From positions 1,612,001 to 1,676,000 of the forward strand of contig JANHCV010000007.1 of NCBI GenBank assembly GCA_025594325.1: DNA of 64,000 nt, read 5' to 3'. The position numbers and the translations under genes were made by a program. The DNA comes from Blastocladiella emersonii ATCC 22665. Its lineage: Eukaryota > Blastocladiomycota > Blastocladiomycetes > Blastocladiales > Blastocladiaceae. Of this stretch, positions 56,408 through 64,000 are shown piece after piece. How positions within the stretch are numbered: position 1 is the stretch's first letter; every line of letters begins with the position of its first letter. The notes under the pieces were generated by a model. That model saw nothing but the letters and a program-made list of their open reading frames with translations. It had not been told where the DNA came from and did no database searches.

Positions 56408-57098
56408 TCATGGTTGTGGTGCGATGCTCGAGGTCTCGGTCCCGATAGTCGTGGCGACCGAGCTGGTCGCGTCGCCTTCGGCGAGTGAGGACGCCGAGGG
56501 ACCGACGTTTTGGAACGCGAGCGAGTACAGCAGTGGTCTAGCGGAGGTGATTCGGGTCAGTGCCTGAGCGCAAGGGATCGAGCGAGTGGAGGGTACTGAC
56601 ATGGACTCGGATGAGGTCTCCTGCGTCGTGACGTGAAGCTCCTTCTCGACCGACTGGCGCGTCATGCGAGGGCGAGCGGTCGAGGGTGATTCTACAGCGA
56701 GACATGACATGTCAGCCCAGCATGGTTGCTCAAGCGCCCGAGATCCACGCACCTCGATCGAGCACCGACTTGGTGAAGAGGTACCCGTTGTACTCGCAGT
56801 ACTCTGCAATGAGCCAGTTGATGAGCTCGTTCTCACCGCTCTCCTGCGGTGTGATGCTTGGCTACCCACGAGTGACGACGGAGCGCGTAAGCACTGCGCC
56901 TCTGAAGCAATCGAAGCGAGAGCAACAGACAGGTGATGTGATAGACTCAATCACGCTCTTCCTCATGTCTGCTTTGAGCCGCTGCAGAACGCCGCGCCGC
57001 TCGAGCGACTCGGCGATGGCTGGACGACGGCGGCACGAGCGTCAGCCCTCGAAACGACCCTCACCCGGCTGACATCAACCTGCCCTTTTCAAGTTCAT
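56408..57098 (-). CDS. CEP20: CEP20/FOPNL-like basal-body (LisH) protein
   Basis: Exons 57080-57098, 56931-57019, 56753-56843 and 56408-56691; introns 60, 87 and 61 nt (GTTGAT...CAG, GTCTGT...CAG, GTGCGT...TAG); 160 residues versus about 174 in animals. The order follows FOPNL: an N-terminal helix AIAESLERRGVLQRLKADMR, a LisH motif ENELINWLIAEYCEYNGY followed by LFTKSVL, then a short segment ending in VEKELHV and PLLYSLAF. FOPNL proteins sit at centrosomes and basal bodies and are needed for cilium assembly. Donors are atypical, so junctions rest on frame and homology. A further 59-nt intron near 56586 is possible but would break the PLLYSLAF frame, so I left it out. Confidence 0.7.
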
Positions 57099-57377
57099 CC
57101 ATCGACGAAGTGCGATTCATTGCTGCATGTGATTTTGCGTTCACAGGAGACTGGGAAGAGGAGAAGACGCGACGCGCCTCGTTTCAGCCTTTCGCAAGTG
57201 CGGCAACTCCTCACGTGGCATCAGCTGATGCGAGACGCACCGCTGCTTTGCCTTCGTCGTCGAGCCCTTGCGCTCTCCCCCATCCCCGCGACGCCGTCCA
57301 GAAGCAGTGACGGGGGCCCCACCCACCACGTAGCACACGCAGCAACGCATCCGCCCATCGCCGCCGCCGCCGCCACG
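57099..57377. promoter_or_regulatory. Bidirectional promoter region, CEP20 / AC40
   Basis: 279 bp between divergent starts. No TATA box is evident; a GCC trinucleotide run precedes the AC40 ATG. Confidence 0.45.
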
Positions 57378-58707
57378 ATGTCCGACTACGCCTACCAGAT
57401 TCCGCCAGGCGTCGACCGCGCCGAGTTCATGCGCTCCCGCGTGTTTGTCGAGCGCGACCGTGTCACCAACGTATGCGGTTTGCTTGCGGGGTGTGGTTTG
57501 TGCGAGCCCCGGGATCGCTTGGGCTGTTCAACCCGCACCGATTCGATGCGCGCACACGAAACGAGCTCACCCGGCTCCATCGCATCGCACGGTGTAGACG
57601 GCCGACACGGCGTTCCCCGGCACCTGGAGCGCGTATGATGACAGCTGGGACTTTGAAAAGTGGGCTGCGGTACGCTTTTATCGGCCGCTCGAAATCCATG
57701 CAGCGCAGCCCACGCTAAACAACTTCCTCTCGAATCCATAGCACTTCCGCATGGACATCCACCGCGTGTCGCCCAACTCGATCGAGTTCGACATGGTCGG
57801 CGTGCACGCGACCGTGGCCAACACGCTGCGCCGCATCCTGATCGCGTCGGTGCCGTCCATGGCGTTCGAGGACGTGTACGTGTGGTCCAACACGGGGATC
57901 ATGACGGACGAGATCCTGTCGCACCGGCTGGGCCTGATCCCGATCCGCGCGGACGTGACCAAGTTTGGCGAGCGTACCGCCAACGACCAGCCCACGGACC
58001 TCAACACGCTCGTCTTCAACCTGAACGTGCGGTGCGAGCGCAACGCGGCGGCGCCCGCCAACGCGCCGCTGTCGGAGCGCCTCATCAACCGCACCGTGAC
58101 GTCGGGCATGCTGGTGTGGGAGCCGCAGGGCGACCAGGCCGTGACCTTTGCCAACGACCCGATCCGCCCCGCGTTCGACGACATTGTCATCACCAAGCTC
58201 AACGAGGGCGAGTCCCTGACGGTGGTGCTGCACGCGCGCAAGGGCATTGGCCGCGACCACGCCAAGTTCTCGCCGGTCGGCACCGCGTCGTACCGCATCC
58301 TGCCCGAGATCCACCTGCTGCGCCCGATCGTCGGCGACGAGGCCATCAAGTTCCAGAAGTGCTTCCCCGAGGGCGTCATTGCCCTCGACACGGACCCCGT
58401 CACCAAGCAGCCCGTGGCCCGCGTCGCCGACGCCCGCCGCGACACCGTCTCGCGCGAGGCGTTGCGGCATCCCGAGTTCCAGGACGCCGTGTCCCTGTCG
58501 CGCGTGCGCGACCACTTCATCTGTACGTCTACTCCCGCACCGAGGCTTTTCACTGGTTACTAACCACTTTTCTATGGACCGCCCACAGTCCAGGTCGAGT
58601 CCACGGGCGCCATGGAGCCGCAGCTGCTGCTCGTCGAGGCGTTCAAGGTGCTCAAGTCCAAGGCCCTTAAGCTACGCGCGTGCCTTGACGCCCTCAACGT
58701 CGACTAA
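57378..58707 (+). CDS. RPC40: RNA polymerase I/III subunit AC40 (RPAC1)
   Basis: Exons 57378-57470, 57598-57669, 57742-58522 and 58589-58707; introns 127, 72 and 66 nt (GTATGC, GTACGC, GTACGT); 354 residues. The alpha-like dimerisation region is clear: HFRMDIHRVSPNSIEFDMVG, VANTLRRILIASVPSMAFEDV and SHRLGLIPIRAD, followed by KFSPVGTASYRILPEI and the C-terminal MEPQLLLVEAFKVL. AC40 pairs with AC19 as the assembly platform shared by Pol I and Pol III, the counterpart of Rpb3 and bacterial alpha. Pol II Rpb3 is excluded because the zinc-binding Cys cluster is missing. Confidence 0.93.
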
Positions 58708-58835
58708 TCGCCGTCGTCGTCGTCGGTCGCCCGCCCCGCCCGTCTCTATTGTGGTATTCGCATTGCAAATCAACTAGTTGTATCAACGTTTGTTCGTCTG
58801 ACATGAGCAGCGCGCGCTCTCCGCCCATCGCGACC

Positions 58836-61154
58836 ATGTACTCTAGACTGCGAGGGTAGGCCTCTCACTCCATGCAACACTACCGATACGGCCCTGATGA
58901 TGTATTCGCGCGATTAAGGACGACGAGAGGCGGCGCTGGACTACGGCTCGCCTCGACCAAGGCTGCACCACAGCCACGACATCGCCTCCGTCAGCCGACC
59001 AAGGACCCGCCACCACCGCCGCCGCCGCCAACGTACCGCCCGACGGGTCTGCGCCCGCTCGCTCTCTCGCAGCCCGACCGGCTCCCCCCCGACGCCGCCA
59101 GCGAGCACCTCCTGCCGGGTTTCGCGTTCGCGTCGTCGCGCGACTCGCCGTGGTCACCGAATGCCGGCGACCGCGCCGCGGCGCGTCATAATCCGCAAGC
59201 GACCAACGCGCCAGCGGCCATGGCGCAGTTCCGCGCCCTGTTCCCTTCTCCCGATCCCGGCGCCGCTGCGGGACCCGAGTGGGCGCCACCCGCTGTGAAC
59301 CGGCCGCTGCCATGGTCGCTCCCCGTCGCGGTACGGCTGGCGCGGACCGTCTCGCACCGGCTTCTCGCCGCCGCGGCGCCGCGGTCCGGGGACGACGACG
59401 GCGTGCCGACGTTCATGGTCCCATCGCCCGTGTGGAGCCCGTGGACCGGCATTCATGCGGAGTGGGAGGGCGTGGCGTGGACGGACGTGCACCGGCTGTA
59501 CCAGCACATCGTGCACCACCCGGACGCTAACCCGCAGCCACGGCGCGAGTCAAGTCGTGCGCCGCCGCGCGTCGTCACGGTGCACGACACGAACCTAGCG
59601 CTGTACGCCTTCCACCAATCGCTCCTCGCGTCGTCCGACCTCGCGACTACCTCGGCGCGGGTGCTCCCGCACCTGCTGCGCCGCGGGACCCCGCTGTCGA
59701 CGTTTCCCGACACGGTGGCGCTCGGCGTGTACCACGCGACGCGCGCGCACCGCGATCTCGCGGCGGTGCACCTGCTGGTGCGCGACCGGCTCGAGCAGGC
59801 CGGCGGTGGCGGGGATGCGGTGCAGGAAGCCGCCATGGAACGCGCGGTCCACGCGCTGCTCGTCGGGCTCGCGCACGGCGGGTACCCGGTGCGGTCGATC
59901 GCGCGCGTCGCCGAGGATATCGCGCCGTGGCTTGCCGGCGCCGGGGCGGAGGCGGCAAGGGCGAGGTTTCTGTCGACGGTCCTGTTCCTCGTCGTGCACC
60001 ACCCGGAGGTGCAGCGGCACGCCCCGGGCGCGGGGCGGGCCAAGTCGGGTGGGGTGGCGGCGATTGACGAAGCGCGCAAGGTCGTGGCGCGGCTCCTCGA
60101 CCAGCTCGCGACTTTGCCGTGGACGGCGACCACGTACCACTCGGTGCTGACGTGGGCGGTGGCGGTCGCCGGCGACCGCACGCTGGTCCCGTTCTGGGCG
60201 GCCGAGATGCGCGCGCGCGGGATCAAGTGGTCGCTCGCCACGCATAACCTGATGCTGCGCGATACCGCGGCGCGGGTCGCGGCCAAGGCGGCGGTGGCGA
60301 CGGACAAGGCCGAGACTCCGGCCACCGAACCGCCGTGGTGGACCCGGCTCCGCACACTCTGGCGGCAACGCCGCCGGTCCTCGCCCACCTTCGACTCTCC
60401 CCTCGCCGACCCGCGCGACCGGGTGTGGCGCCCGCTCCTGTCGGCGCTGCGCGCGATCCCGCGGCCCAACGCCGAGAGCTACGCAATCGTCGTGACCGCA
60501 CTCGCCGACGGCGGCCACGTATCGCGCGCGTGGGGCGTGTTCCACGAGGGCGTCGCGGCGGGCGCCGCGCCCGTCGCCGCGGTCCCCGCGGTCCTCGACC
60601 GGCTGCTCGACGCCAACCGTGTCCACGACGCGCTCGGGCTGCTCGTCACGCTCGCCGAGGGTTCTGGGGATGCAGGGGACGAGGTCGCGCGGGTTTTGCT
60701 CGCGCACGCGGCGCGGATCCGGCGCGCGGTCGGGGGACCGCCGCCCGTGGCGCAGGCGGGCCGGCTCGCGGCGGCGGCTGCGCTCAAGCACATGGGCAGC
60801 GAGTCGGGCGACGACACTGGCGCACACCACCACGAGCGCAGCTGGACCGCCGCGCTCGACATCGCGCTGGCGGGCCCACACATCGACCTGCTCCGCGCCC
60901 TGCTCGCGTGGTCGTCGCCCGCGCCCGGGTGGATCCCGCCGACGCACGCGGGCGCGGTCCTCGAGGTGCTCGGGTCGCGCGGGCTCGCGAGTGATGCGGC
61001 CGCCGTGATCCGCGCTGCTTCGCGGCAGGATCGGGGTGCGAACCGGCTCGCGCTCGAGGACGCGTTCGCGCGCGGGGCCGCGCGGCTCGGCGCGCAGGCG
61101 CAGGCGGGGCTCACGGGCGAGTTGAGGGTGCAGTTGTTGTCGGAACGGGAATAA
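58836..61154 (+). CDS. Mitochondrial PPR-like helical-repeat protein
   Basis: Preferred model: exon 1 58836-58855 and exon 2 58919-61154, intron 58856-58918 (63 nt, GTAGGC...AAG); 751 residues. This gives MYSRLRGTTRGGAGLRLAS, rich in Arg/Ser/Thr with no acidic residue, a good mitochondrial presequence. The unspliced alternative starts at ATG 58872 with acidic residues in its first ten. The body consists of degenerate alpha-helical pairs of the PPR type (TTYHSVLTWAVAVAGDRTLVPFWAAEMRARGI, in parts; NAESYAIVVTALADGGHVSRAWGVFHEGV). PPR proteins bind organellar RNA for processing or translation. The target cannot be read from sequence. Confidence 0.7.
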
Positions 61155-61390
61155 AGCTGGTCCCTGCCAGATGCGAGGGGTGATCGGCGGACGCAGGCTG
61201 AGCCACGGTGCTTCGCGCCTGAATCACCGTGACGCGTCGTTGCTGGCGCACGTGGGTGGCCGCCGGGAGGAAAGCCCGAGTTCTCATCGGAGCCTGCGGC
61301 CAGCATCGCTCCCTCTCCCCGCAACAAACGCTATTCGCGCCCCCACGGAGCTCATACACGACCTGCTGCATCCAGCAGATCACGCACCAC

Positions 61391-62788
61391 ATGTCCAAGA
61401 CCGCGCGCCGGCTGTTCAAGAACCAGGGCCGCGCGTCGGCCGCCGCGAGCGACGCCGAGTTCGAGTCGGACGGGTACCTGTCGGACGGCTCGGTGCTGTC
61501 AATTGACGACTCGCCGGGCACCCCGCCGGGCGTCGAGATCGACATGGCCGAGGAGCTGCGCACCGCGCTCGACGGGCTGCTCGAAAAGCGCGCGTCCACG
61601 CGCGAGGACGCCCTCGAGAAGCTGATCCGCCTCCTCGGCAACCACTACCTCGCCGACGAGGTCGACCCGCTCCTCGACACGGTCCAGGACTACGTCCTCA
61701 AGGCCGCCCGCAGAGACAAGTCCGCCGCCGAGAACACGCTCGCTGCTAAGGCCCTCGGGCTCTACTTTCTGACCATTGGCCCCGACCACGAGTCGCGGTT
61801 CGTCGACGTGCGCGACGCGCTGCTCGATCTCATCACCAAGACCACGGCGGGGCGGTCCGAGCCCGTGCGCGCCGCCCTCGTCGACGTGCTCACCCTCGCG
61901 TGCTTCGTCGCCGGGTCCACCGAGCACACGCGCGACCTGCTGCTCGCCCTCGACGAGCTCGCCGCCGGCACCTTCAAGTTCCTGTGCGCGCGCGCCGAGG
62001 CGTCCGGGTCCGCTGCCGCTGCGGCGGCAGCTGCCGCGCAGGCGTCGTCGACGTCGGGCGTCGCCAAGACGCGCCTCGCGACCGCCGGGTCCGCGAGCAA
62101 CACCCTGACGGGCGCGCGCTTCCTGCCCAACCTGCTCGCGTGCATCGGCGTGCTCGCGTCCACGGCGCCGCGGTCCGTCATGGATACGGTCGTCACGCGG
62201 TCGCTCCCCGTCTACCTGCAGATCCTCGAGTCGGGCGTGATCGGCGCCGAGACCAAGATCCTCGCCGCCGAGAACCTCGCCATCTTCGTCGAGTGCGGCG
62301 CGCTCGCCAGCGATGCGCCCGAGCTCGAGCCCGCGACCGCGCTCCTGCAGGCGCTTACGGGGAACGGCGGTTCCGCCTCGGGGGCGGGTCTCGACGTGGC
62401 CAGCGTTAAGTCGGTCGCGCAGCGCGACCGCAAGGCGCAGCGGGCCGCGTTCCGCGACGTGCTCGCGTTCCTCGACGCGGGCGACGCGCCGCACCTCAAG
62501 CTCAAGTTCCGCAAGGAGAACGTGGTCCTGCAGACGTGGGCCCACCTCCGCCAGCTGTACCTGATCCGCGCCTCGCTCGGCGCCGCAGTCCACGTCCACT
62601 TCCTGCGCAACCCGCTGCTCCGGGATATCTTCGGGTTCTCGCTTGCGGAAGACGCGGGGCTGTCGCGCGCCGAGCGCCGCGCGCTCTACTCCCAGTCCGG
62701 CGAGATTGCGCGGTCACGCACGCAGCACCTCCAGAAGCAGCGGTCCATCCGCGCGAACAAGATTGGAGGGTACTTTGGCGACGATTGA
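61391..62788 (+). CDS. IFRD-family (interferon-related developmental regulator) protein
   Basis: Single exon, 465 residues, from ATG 61391. The frame opens further upstream but that part lacks conservation, and MSKTARRLFKNQG fits a family start. An acidic N-terminus (SDGYLSDGSVLSIDD) precedes the IFRD helical-repeat domain (LEKRASTREDALEKLIRLL, LGLYFLTIGPDHESRFVDV) and the short IFRD C-terminal region: VHFLRNPLLRDIFGF followed by ERRALYSQSGEIARSRT and the closing RANKIGGYFGDD. Related proteins bind ribosomes or act as transcriptional co-regulators. Function here is inferred only from family. Confidence 0.87.
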   Translation: MSKTARRLFKNQGRASAAASDAEFESDGYLSDGSVLSIDDSPGTPPGVEIDMAEELRTALDGLLEKRASTREDALEKLIRLLGNHYLADEVDPLLDTVQDYVLKAARRDKSAAENTLAAKALGLYFLTIGPDHESRFVDVRDALLDLITKTTAGRSEPVRAALVDVLTLACFVAGSTEHTRDLLLALDELAAGTFKFLCARAEASGSAAAAAAAAAQASSTSGVAKTRLATAGSASNTLTGARFLPNLLACIGVLASTAPRSVMDTVVTRSLPVYLQILESGVIGAETKILAAENLAIFVECGALASDAPELEPATALLQALTGNGGSASGAGLDVASVKSVAQRDRKAQRAAFRDVLAFLDAGDAPHLKLKFRKENVVLQTWAHLRQLYLIRASLGAAVHVHFLRNPLLRDIFGFSLAEDAGLSRAERRALYSQSGEIARSRTQHLQKQRSIRANKIGGYFGDD

Positions 62789-63090
62789 GCGGGTGGGCGA
62801 GTGTTATCAGCATTATGTATTCTGTTTCTTAGCACCTCCTAGCGCGATGGACTTGGCGAGGGAGCGGTGGTGACGCCCGAGGCGTGCACGTGCGGATGAG
62901 GCCCGCGTGGGCATCCTGGCGGCGCCGACTTGCGCCACCCGGAACTTTGCGCGCTCGGTTGTCCGCCGCCGCCACACTGCGAACCAACGCACAGTAAGCG
63001 CCGCCTGCACGCCCCGCACCGGCGAGTATAAAGCGGCCGCGCTCCCTGCGTCCCGATCCGCGCTCCCTCGACCACCCCTCACTTATTGCA
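62789..63090. other. Promoter region of the terminal hypothetical gene
   Basis: 302 bp between the IFRD stop and the next ATG. It includes the TATA box at 63027. No gene seen. Confidence 0.5.
63027..63033 (+). promoter_or_regulatory. TATA box, gene at 63091
   Basis: TATAAAG, 58-64 bp upstream of ATG 63091, nearly the same spacing as the box of the SpoIIIAA-like gene. Confidence 0.65.
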
Positions 63091-63975
63091 ATGACTGTAC
63101 CCGACGACGCACTCACGCTCTCTCTCGGCTCCTCGGTTATGACCATTCCGGTCGGCTCGGAATTCACCCTGCTCGGCGTCAGCGGCAACAAGCTCACCTT
63201 CACGGCGGAGCGGCCCGAGGGCCCCGTCACGCTCAAGGTCAAGCTGATCAGCGTTGAGCCGGGCGACGACAGCGGCGACGAGGATGAAGAGGACGAGTAC
63301 GATGTCGCTCTGCTGGACGGCAAGGAGGGCAAGGCCATGCCGTCGTCGTCCTCGTCGACCATGTGCCAGATTAGCGGCTCGTCCGCGCGCTACGGTTCGC
63401 GCGATGTTGCCGAGGCGACCAAGATTGCGCCGTCGCCGTCCTCGTCGACCATGGGCCAGATCAACGGCTCTTCCGCGCGTTACGGGTCGCGCGAGGCCGT
63501 GCCCGCCGCTTTTGCGCCGCTTCCTGATGCCGCCTCGGCCTCCACCACGTCGGTCTCTGCTGTCTCGTCGTCCTCCTCGGACCCGTCAACGCACTCGACT
63601 CTTTTCGCTGGCTCGAGCACCGCGCCGTCTGCCCACGCCACGCCCGCGACGGCCAGCACTGGCGGCGACCGCCACGCCGAGATCCTGGCCAAGGCTATGC
63701 AGCGCGCCTTGGACTGCAAGTTCAAGGAGTCGTCGGATTTGGGTGGGACGGTGTACCCGATCGGCTACCTTGCCCGGATCCATGGCGACTTTAAGGACCA
63801 GACCGCGGCCAACGACTGGGGGGCTCGGACGGTCCGAAGCCTCAAGGGCAACACTGGCCTTGACTTCGACTCGCGCTTCACAAAGCAGTACTTCAGCGGC
63901 GCGTGGGCCTGTACCATCGAGACGTTTGACGAGTATCTTGCAGACAAGGCGCGGGCGTTCAAGCACCGCAAGTAA
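63091..63975 (+). CDS. Hypothetical protein with internal 30-residue repeat
   Basis: Single exon, 294 residues, with a TATA box at a normal distance. Residues 1-60 form a beta-rich segment (SSVMTIPVGSEFTLLGVSG, LTFTAERPEGPVTLKVKLI) ending in a very acidic run (GDDSGDEDEEDEYD). A Ser-rich middle contains two near-identical copies of a GSSARYGSR-centred unit, 90 bp apart. The last 95 residues look globular (HAEILAKAMQRALDCKF, GYLARIHGDFKD, FSGAWACTIETFDEYL). I do not recognise the family. Complete in the window: TAA at 63973-63975. Confidence 0.7.
   Translation: MTVPDDALTLSLGSSVMTIPVGSEFTLLGVSGNKLTFTAERPEGPVTLKVKLISVEPGDDSGDEDEEDEYDVALLDGKEGKAMPSSSSSTMCQISGSSARYGSRDVAEATKIAPSPSSSTMGQINGSSARYGSREAVPAAFAPLPDAASASTTSVSAVSSSSSDPSTHSTLFAGSSTAPSAHATPATASTGGDRHAEILAKAMQRALDCKFKESSDLGGTVYPIGYLARIHGDFKDQTAANDWGARTVRSLKGNTGLDFDSRFTKQYFSGAWACTIETFDEYLADKARAFKHRK
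63343..63497 (+). repeat. 90-bp-period internal duplication
   Basis: About 65 bp are repeated with a 90-bp offset (MCQISGSSARYGSR at 63361 and MGQINGSSARYGSR at 63451). The substitutions are mostly synonymous or conservative. Confidence 0.85.
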
Positions 63976-64000
63976 GAGCGGCTGTTGGTGTTGTTGATGA

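Noticed and set aside
56527-56585. Extra 59-nt GTACCC...TAG intron in the last CEP20 exon
   Set aside because: Its removal shifts out of the PLLYSLAF frame that matches FOPNL; the continuous exon is kept.

Overview
The window is a GC-rich, gene-dense eukaryotic nuclear segment. It most likely comes from a flagellated (zoosporic) fungus; a Blastocladiomycota-type lineage is my best guess, by inference only. The fungal signal is the PAS-kinase-receiver architecture of Rim15 plus a Tao3/Furry scaffold. The zoospore signal is a pair of small ciliary genes, a CIMIP1/C20orf85-like microtubule inner protein and a CEP20/FOPNL-like basal-body protein. Genes are split by short introns, mostly 43-70 nt. 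I model 39 introns, and 21 of them start GTACG, an unusual 5' splice-site consensus. All exon junctions here are read from sequence and reading frame, not from transcripts.

Layout. 1-7943: 5'-truncated Rim15-like kinase. 8258-12308: three consecutive glutathione genes (MGST3-like, glutathione reductase, omega-type GST); the last two are divergent from a shared 587-bp region. 12454-15191: an orphan gene and an F-box/repeat gene with an in-frame TAG that a 51-nt intron may remove. 15566-17575: a SpoIIIAA/Ycf45-like P-loop ATPase fused to an N-terminal helical region, unusual in a fungus. 18664-24459: a tandem array of three paralogues of unknown function, the middle one truncated, each preceded by the same 53-bp upstream block. 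24780-32098: a five-exon Furry/Tao3 scaffold. 32354-40996: two long coiled-coil genes in the same orientation. The second has an N-terminal region that reads as a kinesin motor domain with a destroyed P-loop, followed by a long coiled coil and an AT-hook tail.

41350-47679: importin-11/Kap120 and AP-3 delta, diverging from a 234-bp promoter. 48016-51661: an F-box/LRR gene, a divergent glutaredoxin-like gene and CIMIP1. 52177-55150: a seven-exon ABCG half transporter. 55210-56380: a near-perfect inverted repeat with 359-bp arms and a 453-bp spacer, lying exactly between the convergent ABCG and CEP20 genes. 57378-63975: Pol I/III subunit AC40, a mitochondrial PPR-like protein, an IFRD-family protein and an orphan gene with a clear TATA box.

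The genes do not form one pathway. Functional themes are nutrient/stress kinase signalling, glutathione redox, polarity (RAM/MOR), trafficking (AP-3, importin), flagellum, and RNA polymerase/organelle expression. The strongest candidates for something new are the pseudokinesin with AT hooks, the eukaryotic SpoIIIAA-like ATPase, the inverted repeat, the three-gene array with its shared element, and the GTACG splice-donor preference.
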